NCBI GenBank assembly: GCA_958296235.1
Contig: OY282457.1
Span: 3,653,338 to 3,717,337 of the forward strand
DNA length: 64,000 nt
Origin: an uncultured Candidatus Binatia bacterium
GTDB taxonomy: Bacteria; Desulfobacterota; Binatia; Bin18
Reading direction: 5' to 3'
The notes below the pieces were generated by a model, which worked only from the letters and a program-made list of their open reading frames with translations, had not been told where the DNA came from and did no database searches. Shown here in pieces: positions 25,948 through 34,830 of the stretch. A program made the position numbers and the translations under genes. Position 1 is the first letter of the stretch. Each line of letters opens with the position of its first letter.

Positions 25948-27419
25948 TATTCATTCTCTCCTTCTGACTGATTTTGCACATCTTTGGCTTCAGGTTCCGG
26001 CCTTTCGGCTTCAACTGGCTCCTCTTTTGCCTGGTAAGTGCTCTCCTGAACCAGGTACATGCGGAACAGATCCCGAAACGTCTCGAAATTACCGCGATCG
26101 TCTCCCATACTGCCTAAGAGCTTCTGTGGATCATATGCTTCATTCCGATGTGTTGTACCAACCTGCGTATGCTTCCGGTGCCCCTGTTCAATGAGAATCA
26201 TGGCTCGTTCCACGAATGCTTTGGCTGATGAAGCTGAGCGCAGCATTGTCACCTCGTCATACCAGGCTTTTCCTCGTTCGGATTTGTCTTTTTTTTCGTC
26301 CATACGCGCGTGGTAGATTCCAGAAGCAACTGCTCGGGCGAACTTTCGCACAGCTTCATGATCTCCTTTCCACTCTCCATAACTCATTCCGAACACCTCC
26401 TTGACATACTCAGGGCTAGTAAAAATATGTGGGACTCGCTCCCGCCGCAAACGTTCTTGACTGGTAATCATTGAGGTCAGGTGTTTGCCAACTGGTTGCA
26501 TCAGCCAATAGGCCATTCCTAAGGCATCCGGTGTTCGTGAGGTTGTCTGATAGCTCCGTCCCTGTCTTTTCCAAGCCTTGGCAATAAGCTCGCGGAAGAT
26601 ACGATAGACATGAGCGACAAAGTTCACTGAACGAATCCTGCCGATAGCGGTAGAGGCAATTGTGACTAGCCCGGAGTAATTGTCACTACGCTGTCCGGGG
26701 AAATCTGTCTTGAAGACGACCCCCTTCAGTCGTTTTTGATAGCCCTCGACAAACAGAGAAGTCTTGAGGGCAAGCAGCACGAGTGCCTGAGAACAGAGGA
26801 CGTTGGGCACCCCTACCCAAGCACGAAGGGGACTGACAACCTTCGACAGATCGATTTGGCCCTCAAATACAGGGAGGAAAGTCATCTCCCCGACGGCCTC
26901 GACCCGCTTCTTTCCGGCAAAAGCAAGTATCCCGTCGGACAACGGAATCTTGAGAACACAACACGTTGATGGCGAGGTCTGTCCGCTTTGTAACGTGGCA
27001 TACGACGCTGCCGCAGTATGGCGGATTCCGGCTTGTAGTGGGGCGTCAAGCCCGGCAAGTCCTTTTACAGCGGGAGGCCATTTTTCTTCCCCTTGCAAGG
27101 GGACGCCCTCCATCAGATGTGAACGCAAAAGACGACAGAAAGGGCCTGGCTCAGGTTTCTTCTTGGACCAGACCTGCTGGAATGCCCTCTCATCCTTACC
27201 CGATATCCTGCCCGTTCTACATCTACCGCTGACCTTCCAGCGGTCTCCTCTGTCGTCAATTGATACGTCTTCTCGTAGTCCGATGTAGAGATCAATTGAG
27301 CCATATAGCCGTAACGCATCAAAAAAAGGCAATCCGGTTTTTGGCACATAGAGAGTGACCGGCGTTCCCCCAAAGCCCTCCAGGGTTGAGTGGGCAGTGG
27401 CCCAACTGAAGTCACTCAT
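25947..27419 (-). CDS. Cas8-like large subunit of a type I system
   Basis: 490 residues from the ATG at 27419, which overlaps the cas3 stop as ATGA and has GGAGAT 7 bases upstream; the in-frame ATG at 27434 is less likely. Position between cas3 and cas7, length and charge profile (basic N-terminal half, acidic tail with EEPVEAERPEPEAKD) suggest a Cas8-type large subunit, but I find no specific motif I can name. It could equally be a Csx-type helper. No separate small subunit (Cas11) is coded in the locus; a Cas11 made from the C-terminus of this gene is possible. Confidence 0.6.
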   Translation of the reverse strand: MSDFSWATAHSTLEGFGGTPVTLYVPKTGLPFFDALRLYGSIDLYIGLREDVSIDDRGDRWKVSGRCRTGRISGKDERAFQQVWSKKKPEPGPFCRLLRSHLMEGVPLQGEEKWPPAVKGLAGLDAPLQAGIRHTAAASYATLQSGQTSPSTCCVLKIPLSDGILAFAGKKRVEAVGEMTFLPVFEGQIDLSKVVSPLRAWVGVPNVLCSQALVLLALKTSLFVEGYQKRLKGVVFKTDFPGQRSDNYSGLVTIASTAIGRIRSVNFVAHVYRIFRELIAKAWKRQGRSYQTTSRTPDALGMAYWLMQPVGKHLTSMITSQERLRRERVPHIFTSPEYVKEVFGMSYGEWKGDHEAVRKFARAVASGIYHARMDEKKDKSERGKAWYDEVTMLRSASSAKAFVERAMILIEQGHRKHTQVGTTHRNEAYDPQKLLGSMGDDRGNFETFRDLFRMYLVQESTYQAKEEPVEAERPEPEAKDVQNQSEGENE

Positions 27420-29797
27420 GGGCGTGATCTCCACTGCTCTAGCGACTTACCGGAAGCGTCTTCTCTATCCGCCATCAAGATCGCCCGCCCAACAAGGGCG
27501 TACAATGGAAACAGATCATCATTCGGTAGCAGCAATGGCACCATGTCTTTGGTTGGCTTCTTTTGCGCCGCTTCCAAAATGTCCTGAGTGCAACTGATGA
27601 CCTCCTTTGGAGCGTGGACCTTTTCCAGGACGGACTGTACAAATTGCGATGCTTGCGGATGAGGCTCAAACTGATAATTCACCGACGCAGGGTTGAGCAG
27701 ACTTGAGTGGTGACGCGCAGCCGCTAGAGCAATCGCGCGGATCAAGAATTTTGAAGAGTCCTGTTGTCCTATGAGCATCTCACATGTCTTGAGCATAGCA
27801 AGGTATCCAGGGGGAGTGTGAGGAATACCGATACGCTGTCTTGTCTTTGAGGTGCGACCGATGAGACCATCTGGACATTCTGGATCAATCTGGCGCGCCC
27901 TGGCTTGCCACCTGGCGTCGGTTTTACCAAGATCATGGAATCCAGCGGCAAGCGTTGCGACCTGTGCAATGACATCAGCCAGTCCCTCAGCATCTTTTTC
28001 CGGCTCTAAGGACTTCAGAATATTTACTAAAGCCTCACGGTAGGTCCCTTCGTCTGTCAGCCGGCGTCGGGTTCCTTTCATTACACCGAAAACATGTTCA
28101 AGAAGAGACTGAAAGCGACCTCCCTCACGCGGGAGAGAACCAATGCCCCTCTGCTCTGTTTTCCACTCGCTACGTAGTACGACGTCTGCTTTTTCCGCCT
28201 CTGATGAACCATCTCCGAAGCAAAGCCCTTTTATTCTGTGCAGATATGCAACTGTGGACGGAACAATCAGAATGTCCCCCGCTTTGATCCAATCAGCCGG
28301 CTCGATCTGCAAGTCTCCCTCTTCATACCGAATAACCTTCGCCTCTCCTCCAGCCTCTCGGTGTAATTGCCCGGCGCGGCCTAGCGGCACGGAGGAAGTT
28401 TCGGGTCGTTGATCCGAGTCGAGCAGTTCTTGAAGGCTACGGGCAGAACCTTCTGCCTCAACTGCAATTTCTACAGAGAGGATTTCACGAAAGACCCTGG
28501 CGATTTCTCCCGGTCTGTGTTCTTGGGCTGCGCGGTCAAAGAGATTCAGAGCGAAGGCTGTTTGATTCAGCTTTTCCTGAATCTGATCTTTTCGCTTCTT
28601 AGGATTGGCTCCCCACGCGTCATTGACCCATTGCCGCTCAGCATCCCAGGAAAGATCGCCCTTTTCTGGCTGTTTCTTCAGGGCGATCTTTACGTAGGAC
28701 TCCGTATACGGAAAAGCCCAGGGCTTGAGGAGGTCGTTTGGTGTCAGCTTTATGACAAAGAATTGTCCTTTGGTTTGCCCATTCCGAAACCACCTGGCAC
28801 ACCGCCCGGCACGCTGAACAAGAGTATCAACAGGAGCAGGGTCGGAAATAACCAGTGGAGCGGAGATATCGAGACCGGCTTCTGCAACTTGGTTGGTCAG
28901 CAGCGCCCAATCACCATCCGGGCTATTCTTTCCGAAGCGGTCATGGGCTTGTCGTTCAGCGGCAGCGCGCCAAGAGTGAGGCATACGGTTGTGCAGGACA
29001 GTGATTTTGCCAAGGTCCATACCACTATTGACCAACCGATCAAACGTTTCCTGTATCCGCTCAACGGTGTTGGCGAAGTAAATCCGCTTCTTTCCTGCTT
29101 TCTTCAACTTTTCATCAAGAGGGTTGTAATCAAGCCGTTCTGTCCCTTTGTTCTTCTTTAACTTGAGGAGAGAGATTTTCACCTGTCTGTTGTTGTTTCG
29201 TAGCCGTAAGCCTTCATCGTCTTTGAGTTCTCCTTCGCCGACAACAACTCGCTCCAGCCCCAATGCTTTGCTTATCTGTTCCCCTACATCATCTGGCAGG
29301 GTCGCGGTGAGGACAACGGTCTGAAGGCCAAGGTTTTTACGGAATTCAATGATTGCCAACAAAATCGTAAGAGCCTGCTCAGAAATTCCCCACGCCAGAT
29401 GAACTTCATCCAAAATCAACCTGGACATGAGAAGCGCTCCGGCAACCGCATGTCCAGCCTTGAGGGGAAGACTGAGAGGAAGTCCGGGCACTCCACAGAC
29501 TATCTGATCGTATGTGGTGACAACTGCTTCTTCGCCGAATAGCACGCTTTCTTGAATATCTCCGTGATGGATCACTGCATCAATCTGTTGACCGTCACGT
29601 TTGATCTCCCGAATCGCATCCCGAATACCTCCTCCGAGTGCCCGTAAGGGGACTGCATATACGAGTTTACGAAATTCATCTTGGATATCTCCGACAACAG
29701 CGAGTGTCTTTCCTAAACCAGTCGGAGCGACTAATAGGAGGCTTTTACCGTGTCTCATCTTTTCCTGAATCACGGATTGAAACTTTGTGGGCTGCAT
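27416..29797 (-). CDS. cas3: Cas3 helicase with C-terminal HD nuclease domain
   Basis: 793 residues from the ATG at 29797, 5 bases after cas6. Helicase motifs: APTGLGKT (24-31), DEVH (130-133), TATLPD and QRAGRCAR (329-336). Then a C-terminal HD-nuclease part: EH at 567-568, AGFHDLGK around 618-625 (H621-D622), and RHH near 695-697. Cas3 unwinds and cuts the target after Cascade binding. The usual order is HD first, helicase second; here it is reversed, as in a fusion of I-A Cas3' and Cas3''. Family knowledge says this order also occurs in I-G. Confidence 0.88.
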   Translation of the reverse strand: MQPTKFQSVIQEKMRHGKSLLLVAPTGLGKTLAVVGDIQDEFRKLVYAVPLRALGGGIRDAIREIKRDGQQIDAVIHHGDIQESVLFGEEAVVTTYDQIVCGVPGLPLSLPLKAGHAVAGALLMSRLILDEVHLAWGISEQALTILLAIIEFRKNLGLQTVVLTATLPDDVGEQISKALGLERVVVGEGELKDDEGLRLRNNNRQVKISLLKLKKNKGTERLDYNPLDEKLKKAGKKRIYFANTVERIQETFDRLVNSGMDLGKITVLHNRMPHSWRAAAERQAHDRFGKNSPDGDWALLTNQVAEAGLDISAPLVISDPAPVDTLVQRAGRCARWFRNGQTKGQFFVIKLTPNDLLKPWAFPYTESYVKIALKKQPEKGDLSWDAERQWVNDAWGANPKKRKDQIQEKLNQTAFALNLFDRAAQEHRPGEIARVFREILSVEIAVEAEGSARSLQELLDSDQRPETSSVPLGRAGQLHREAGGEAKVIRYEEGDLQIEPADWIKAGDILIVPSTVAYLHRIKGLCFGDGSSEAEKADVVLRSEWKTEQRGIGSLPREGGRFQSLLEHVFGVMKGTRRRLTDEGTYREALVNILKSLEPEKDAEGLADVIAQVATLAAGFHDLGKTDARWQARARQIDPECPDGLIGRTSKTRQRIGIPHTPPGYLAMLKTCEMLIGQQDSSKFLIRAIALAAARHHSSLLNPASVNYQFEPHPQASQFVQSVLEKVHAPKEVISCTQDILEAAQKKPTKDMVPLLLPNDDLFPLYALVGRAILMADREDASGKSLEQWRSRP

Positions 29798-29802
29798 AAT
29801 CG

Positions 29803-30774
29803 CTATTCCCCCCGCAGTACCCGATACCATCCATTTCCAAATGCTGCGTTCTTTCCTACATGTATATATTCCCCTAACAACAGTAGCGGTAAGAACGGCT
29901 GCAACTCGCCCTGGTAGGTGACTTCACCAATAAAACCGCTCAGCTTCTGGGTAAAACCGCGGCGGGTGCGGCGGCGGCGGTCAACCCAGCGGCTATGTGT
30001 CGGGAGGGACTGTATCTGCTCGGCCTGTTCGCCAAATGCCTTGAAATCCAGGTCAAGGGGGCTACCGCAGTAGAAGTACGCCAAGGCGTTCAGGCGGTCG
30101 CGCAGACGCTTGAGCAGGTGGTGGAAGTGTGGCACGGCAATCATTTTACCTTCGGCTTTGAGCGTTGTCGGGGTGAGAAAGCGGATGCGGATTTCGTTTA
30201 CCGAGCGCCACGCTTGGGCGTGGTCCATGATGGAGTGCCAGCTTACATCTTGCTGGGGTGGGTGGACCGTCCTGTCTCTGCCGTCGTACACGGGGCTGGT
30301 TTCGCCGTCGGGGCCGATTGCCTCAATCAAGGACAAATGGCAGCGCGCTCTGTTAAGCCCAAAGCCGCCTTCGCCAAGCTCCCGAAAGGCCACAATAAAA
30401 TATGCTAAATACGCAATCGCCTCGCCAACAAGCACACAGTCAAACACCAAAGGCTCACCAGGTGAGTAGCGTGTCTTGGTCCCTAACGGGGGTTTGAATA
30501 CAAAGGGGCGGGGAATGTTCCAATTTTTGCTCAGACGGGTGGCATCGGATGGCACAAAGGGGTTGAAAACCTGGGTGTAGGCGCAACGGTAGCGTAGCTC
30601 ACAGGTGGCACACTCCAGACGAAGATCAATACACACCAGGCGGCGAAACAACGTGCCAAAGCCGCCCCGGATAGTCTGGCCTTTGTTAAAGGCGGGCAGT
30701 TCGAGTGGCTCCTGCGGTGCCAGATGCAAGCGGTAGTGGGCCAGGACGAAATGACGACCATTGTTCGCGTTCAC
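29803..30774 (-). CDS. cas6: Cas6-family pre-crRNA endoribonuclease (RAMP)
   Basis: 323 residues from the GTG at 30774, which follows AAGGGG at 6 bases; a TTG at 30804 would add ten residues. The protein has the RAMP start (HFVLAHYRLHLAP), a zinc-like triple cysteine (LECATCELRYRCAY near residue 50) and a C-terminal glycine-rich loop (HVGKNAAFGNGWYRVL), all as in the CRISPR_Cas6 family. It cuts each repeat after its hairpin, which predicts an 8-nt handle ending CTGAAAC. First gene of the operon cas6-cas3-cas8-cas7-cas5. Confidence 0.85.
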   Translation of the reverse strand: MNANNGRHFVLAHYRLHLAPQEPLELPAFNKGQTIRGGFGTLFRRLVCIDLRLECATCELRYRCAYTQVFNPFVPSDATRLSKNWNIPRPFVFKPPLGTKTRYSPGEPLVFDCVLVGEAIAYLAYFIVAFRELGEGGFGLNRARCHLSLIEAIGPDGETSPVYDGRDRTVHPPQQDVSWHSIMDHAQAWRSVNEIRIRFLTPTTLKAEGKMIAVPHFHHLLKRLRDRLNALAYFYCGSPLDLDFKAFGEQAEQIQSLPTHSRWVDRRRRTRRGFTQKLSGFIGEVTYQGELQPFLPLLLLGEYIHVGKNAAFGNGWYRVLRGE

Positions 30775-31204
30775 AGAGTGCCCCTTGTTCAATGCGTTGC
30801 GCAACTTCTAATCGCAAACACCTGACCGTTATTTATCACACACTACTGCATACTCATAAGTCGGAGACTCACAGGGGAGTGTTCGGAAATCCAGCTACGT
30901 CCTGAGACGGACGAAGAATGCGCCCCAAAACCAGCGCTGGGCCGAGCGAGGGGATTGACTCTGTAAAATAGCGTATGGGGCAGGGCAGTGTTGATGAAAG
31001 ACGGTCTGGATGGATGGTGTCTCAGTTTGCATGTTCCCCCTCTCCCCTTCGACAGGCTCAGGACAGGCCTCCAGGGGAGAGGGAAAGACAAAAGTCCCGC
31101 TCCCGCTGGGAGCGGGAGAGGTGAAACTGAGACACGACCTCTGGATGGGCTCCCTTGCCAAGGAGGGGGGATGCCCGGTACTATCCAGCGCAGTCTTACG
31201 ACAT
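30775..31204. other. Intergenic region between cas6 and tRNA-Leu
   Basis: 430 bases without a convincing gene. It should carry the cas operon promoter (leftward). In 31017-31135 lies a nested inverted-repeat element, described separately. Some frames here stay open, but they are repeat sequence or antisense, and none has family-like sequence. Confidence 0.5.
31017..31135. repeat. Nested palindromic element upstream of tRNA-Leu
   Basis: Outer arms GTGTCTCAGTTT and AAACTGAGACAC (12 bp, perfect) enclose 95 bases. Inside are two more palindromes: CCCTCTCCCC with GGGGAGAGGG, the latter containing a CCTTCGACAGGCTCAGGAC motif, and CTCCCGCT with AGCGGGAG (3-base loop). It looks like a MITE-like or composite REP element, since no ORF is in it. 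Confidence 0.7.
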
Positions 31205-31288
31205 GCCGGGATGGCGGAATTGGCAGACGCAGTGGACTCAAAATCCACCGCTGGCGACAGCGTGCGAGTTCGAGTCTCGCTCCCGGCA
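31205..31288 (+). tRNA. tRNA-Leu (anticodon CAA)
   Basis: 84 nt. Acceptor arms GCCGGGA and TCCCGGC pair perfectly and are followed by an A discriminator. The anticodon stem GTGGA/TCCAC holds the loop CTCAAAA, so the anticodon is CAA (codon UUG). The long variable arm (GCTGGCGACAGCG region) and the T-loop GAGTTCGAGTCTC are typical of class II tRNA-Leu. CCA is not encoded. Confidence 0.95.
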
Positions 31289-31423
31289 TAACCTGCCTCC
31301 AATCAGCTCGCTCTTTAACTGTCTTGCCGGAATCCCCGCGCTGCTCCCGTTCACAAGGGTTGTCTCTGCGCCGGTTTTACTGTAGGCAAAGAGCCTGTTT
31401 TTGTGTTGATCTGAGGGTGTGTT

Positions 31424-33091
31424 ATGAGGAATGCAAAGAGCGTTACAACCGCCCGGCACGCCTGGGAGGACTCCGTTCTCAAGAAAGCCCTGTCGCGGTC
31501 TGCGGAACGCAAAGAGCGTTTTGAGACCACCTCGGGCATAGCAATCAAGCGGGTGTATACCAGCGAGGATACCCAGGACGACGCTTACCAGGAAAAGCTC
31601 GACTTTCCCGGTCAGTATCCCTTTACCCGCGGCGTCCAGCCCACCATGTATCGCGGTCGTTTCTGGACCATGCGTCAGTATGCCGGTTTTGGCACGGCCG
31701 AGGAGTCCAATCAGCGCTACCGCTATCTGCTGGAGCAAGGCCAGACCGGCCTGTCGGTGGCCTTTGATTTACCGACGCAGATGGGCCGGGATTCCGACCA
31801 TGCGATGGCCGCTGGAGAAGTCGGCCGGGCGGGTGTGGCCATTGACTCGCTGGCGGACATGGAAACCCTGCTGGCCGGCATTCCGCTGGACAAAGTCAGC
31901 ACCTCCATGACCATCAACGCCACCGCGTCCATTCTGCTGGCGCTCTATCTGGTGGTGGCGGAGAAGCAAGGCGTGCCCTGGGATAAGGTCAACGGCACTA
32001 TTCAGAACGACCTGCTCAAAGAGTATATCGCCCGCGGCACCTATATTTATCCGCCCGGCCCGTCCCTGCGGATTATCACGGATATTTTCGGATTCTGCGC
32101 CGACCAGGCGCCGAACTGGAACACGATTTCGATCTCCGGCTACCACATTCGCGAGGCCGGCTCGACTGCGGCTCAGGAAATTGCGTTTACCCTGGCCGAC
32201 GGGATCGCCTATGTTGAAGCGGCGCAGTCCGTTGGCCTCGACGTCGATCGGTTTGCGTCCCGGCTGTCATTCTTTTTCAATGTGCATAACAATTTCTTTG
32301 AGGAAGTAGCCAAGTTCCGGGCGGCCCGGCGGCTGTGGGCCAAAATCATGAAGGAGCGCTTTCAGGCCAAAAACCCCCGCTCGTGGATGCTGCGCACGCA
32401 TGCCCAGACCGCCGGCTCGACGCTGACCGCCCAGCAGCCGGACAATAACATCGTCCGCGTGACTCTTCAGGCGCTGGCCGCGGCCCTGGGCGGGACCAAC
32501 TCGCTGCATACCAACTCAAAAGACGAGGCCCTGGCGCTGCCCACGGAAGACGCGGTGCGGGTTGCGCTCCGTACCCAGCAGGTCATCGCCCATGAGTCCG
32601 GGGCCGCGGACACCATTGATCCCCTGGCCGGGTCGTATTTTATCGAATCCCTGACGGACGAGCTGGAAGCGAAGGCGGTTGAGTATATCGACCGGATCGA
32701 CAAGCTGGGCGGAGCCGTCAAAGGGATTGAGAACGGATATCAGCAACGCGAGATTCACGACGCGGCGTTCCGCTATCAGCAGGCGATTGAAACCAAGCAG
32801 CAGATCATTGTCGGGGTGAATGAGTTCACAGTCGAGGAAGACCACCACGACGAGCTGCTGAAGGTCGATCTGGCCCTGGAAGAACGCCAGAAGGAACGGG
32901 TGGCCGCGGTGCGCGCCGAACGCAACCACGCTACGGCCCAGGCGGCGTGTGACAGGGTTGGACAGGTGGCGCGGGATGGGGCCAATCTGATGCCGGCCAT
33001 TATCGATGCCGTGCGGGCCTATGTCACCCTGGGTGAGATATCGGACGCGCTGCGCAACGAGTTCGGCGAATACCGACCGCCGACATTCTGA
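31424..33091 (+). CDS. Acyl-CoA mutase (methylmalonyl-CoA mutase type), large subunit without B12 domain
   Basis: 555 residues. The barrel domain of B12-dependent acyl-CoA mutases is obvious: [13 protein letters not shown] [46 protein letters not shown], and [13 protein letters not shown]. The cobalamin-binding domain is absent, so a separate small subunit is needed and is not in the window. The RQYAG tyrosine is the residue found in methylmalonyl-CoA mutase, whereas 2-hydroxyisobutyryl-CoA mutase has isoleucine there, so a malonyl/ethylmalonyl-type substrate is likelier. Followed by an alcohol dehydrogenase 67 bases later. Confidence 0.88.
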   Translation: MRNAKSVTTARHAWEDSVLKKALSRSAERKERFETTSGIAIKRVYTSEDTQDDAYQEKLDFPGQYPFTRGVQPTMYRGRFWTMRQYAGFGTAEESNQRYRYLLEQGQTGLSVAFDLPTQMGRDSDHAMAAGEVGRAGVAIDSLADMETLLAGIPLDKVSTSMTINATASILLALYLVVAEKQGVPWDKVNGTIQNDLLKEYIARGTYIYPPGPSLRIITDIFGFCADQAPNWNTISISGYHIREAGSTAAQEIAFTLADGIAYVEAAQSVGLDVDRFASRLSFFFNVHNNFFEEVAKFRAARRLWAKIMKERFQAKNPRSWMLRTHAQTAGSTLTAQQPDNNIVRVTLQALAAALGGTNSLHTNSKDEALALPTEDAVRVALRTQQVIAHESGAADTIDPLAGSYFIESLTDELEAKAVEYIDRIDKLGGAVKGIENGYQQREIHDAAFRYQQAIETKQQIIVGVNEFTVEEDHHDELLKVDLALEERQKERVAAVRAERNHATAQAACDRVGQVARDGANLMPAIIDAVRAYVTLGEISDALRNEFGEYRPPTF

Positions 33092-33158
33092 AGCCCCCCT
33101 CACTCCCCCCTTGAATAAGGAGGGATGTGAACAGGGGGATGCGAACAGGAGGGACGCT

Positions 33159-34241
33159 ATGAAGGGGACCGTCAGTTTTATTCCCAAGGCGCGAACGATT
33201 GAGTTTTTTGAGTACGACCTGCCGGAGGTCGCCGAGGGTGCCATTCTGGCCGAGGTGAGTCGCACAAATGTGTGCGGCTCCGAAGTCCACATGTGGCGTG
33301 GCGAGTTCGGCAAACGGGGCGTCATGCCCGGCCACGAGATGGTGGGCCGGGTGTATAAGCTGGGCAAAGGTGTCACGCACGATACGGCCGGTCAGCCCTT
33401 AAAAGAGGGCGACCGGATTGCGCCGGTCTATTACGAGACCTGCGGCACGTGTGTGAATTGTCGGGCCGGCAACGCGGCGGCATGCGTCGTGCTGGGCATT
33501 CGCGCCCGGCGCGTCGGTCCGCACGACCCGCCGCATTTTCATACGCCGTTTGCCACGCATTACTACATCCATCCCGGCCAGCACGTTTACAAAGTGCCGG
33601 ACAACGTGCCCGACCATGCCGCCTCAGCAGCCAACTGCGCCTTGTCCGAGGTTTTCTTTGGGCTGGATCAGGCCAGTCTCAGCTACGAAGAAACCCTGGT
33701 GGTGCAGGGTGCCGGCGGCCTCGGCCTGCACGCTATGGCCGTGGCAAAGGCCCGGGGCGCGCGGGTTATTGCCATTGACGGGGTGGACCTGCGTCTTCAG
33801 CGGGCCAGAGCCTTTGGCGCGGACGAGATCGTTGACATGCGCGAGTATACCGACACCAGAGCGCGGGTCGGGCGGGTGCGAGAGCTGACCGCCGGCCTTG
33901 GCGCGGATGTGGTCCTGGAGGTGGCCGGCGTGCCCCAGGCATTTCTGGAAGCCATCAATCTGGTGCGGAACGGTGGGCGGGTCGTTGAGATCGGGAATAT
34001 CTCCCTGGGGCTGACCGTCGAGGTCCCGCCGGCGCTCATTACCTTCAAGTCGCCCCAGATCATTGGCGTGGCCACCTATAATCCCCATTACCTGCACAAA
34101 GCGCTGAACTTTCTGTCCGCGCATATGGAGACCTATCCCTATCACGAAATGGTGGACGCCGAGTTCCCGCTTGAGCAAGCGGGCGAAGCCATGGAAAAAT
34201 CAGACCGCAAAGAGATCACCCGAGCCTCGCTGCTGCCGTAG
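33159..34241 (+). CDS. Zinc-binding alcohol dehydrogenase (MDR family)
   Basis: 360 residues from the ATG at 33159, with AGGAGGGA upstream; the longer frame covers the end of the mutase. Catalytic zinc motif TNVCGSEVHMWRG...PGHEMVG, structural zinc motif CGTCVNCRAGNAAAC and Rossmann glycine GAGGLGLHA are all present. The enzyme is an NAD(P)-dependent oxidoreductase of an acyl or hydroxy substrate, plausibly downstream of the mutase. A CCTTCGAC-type repeat follows its stop. Confidence 0.83.
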   Translation: MKGTVSFIPKARTIEFFEYDLPEVAEGAILAEVSRTNVCGSEVHMWRGEFGKRGVMPGHEMVGRVYKLGKGVTHDTAGQPLKEGDRIAPVYYETCGTCVNCRAGNAAACVVLGIRARRVGPHDPPHFHTPFATHYYIHPGQHVYKVPDNVPDHAASAANCALSEVFFGLDQASLSYEETLVVQGAGGLGLHAMAVAKARGARVIAIDGVDLRLQRARAFGADEIVDMREYTDTRARVGRVRELTAGLGADVVLEVAGVPQAFLEAINLVRNGGRVVEIGNISLGLTVEVPPALITFKSPQIIGVATYNPHYLHKALNFLSAHMETYPYHEMVDAEFPLEQAGEAMEKSDRKEITRASLLP

Positions 34242-34248
34242 GGATCAT

Positions 34249-34338
34249 CCTTCGACTTCGCTGGCGCTACGCTCAGGACGCACGGAGAGCCGCCAGTCCT
34301 GAGCGAGTCGAAGGGCGCTCAGGACGCACGGAGGTGAT
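34249..34338. repeat. CCTTCGAC/GCTCAGGAC palindromic repeat with direct duplication
   Basis: Starts CCTTCGACTTCGC, then CGCTCAGGACGCACGGAG, then the inverted part AGTCCTGAGCGAGTCGAAGG, and ends with a second direct copy of CGCTCAGGACGCACGGAG. The same core occurs at 31048 and in a variant at 39036. A widespread intergenic element in environmental genomes, non-coding. Confidence 0.75.
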
Positions 34339-34398
34339 GAGGCAGGAAGCCTCGCTCGCGCCGCGCCTGTCACAGCAGGAAGAGAACTGGAGGAAGGC

Positions 34399-34779
34399 AT
34401 GAAAGACGCACTCAGAACAGGTATGACCTTTGAGCAGACCATTACGACCACACCCGAGATGGGCATCGTGCATCTCGGGCCGGACGCGCCGCGCATGTAT
34501 TCCACGCCGGCCATGATTCAGCTGATGGAAGGCACCTGCGTGCAGTTTCTCACCCCCTATATGGACGCGGGCGAGCAGACGGTCGGCTTCCACGTGGATG
34601 TCCGGCATCTGGCGCCCACCCAGATTGGCCAACGGGTGACCGGCAGAGTCTGTCTGGAGGAAATCAAGGGCCGGCGACTCAAGTTCACAGTCGAGGCCTA
34701 TAACGAGGAAGGCACCAAAATTGGTGAGGGCCTGCACGAACGCGCGGTGATTGATATCAGCCATTTTTCCGGGGAGTAA
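34399..34779 (+). CDS. FlK-like acyl-CoA thioesterase
   Basis: 126 residues, ATG at 34399 after GGAGGAAGG. Hot-dog fold of the fluoroacetyl-CoA thioesterase type with its triad regions visible: Thr and Glu in STPAMIQLMEGTCV and His in VDVRHLAPTQ, followed by GQRVTGRVCLEEIKGRRLKF. It hydrolyses acyl-CoA thioesters. It stands 158 bases after the alcohol dehydrogenase and could recycle CoA for the mutase branch; fluoroacetyl-CoA as substrate is not implied. Confidence 0.8.
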   Translation: MKDALRTGMTFEQTITTTPEMGIVHLGPDAPRMYSTPAMIQLMEGTCVQFLTPYMDAGEQTVGFHVDVRHLAPTQIGQRVTGRVCLEEIKGRRLKFTVEAYNEEGTKIGEGLHERAVIDISHFSGE

Positions 34780-34830
34780 GGCCGCTCACCCTACTGCCTC
34801 GCCCGCTTGGAACATGCTATGCTCCCGCCC

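Noticed and set aside
23428..30774. Type III CRISPR system because of the RAMP-type Cas6
   Set aside because: No Cas10 or Csm/Cmr genes; a Cas3 helicase-nuclease and DevR-type Cas7 show type I.
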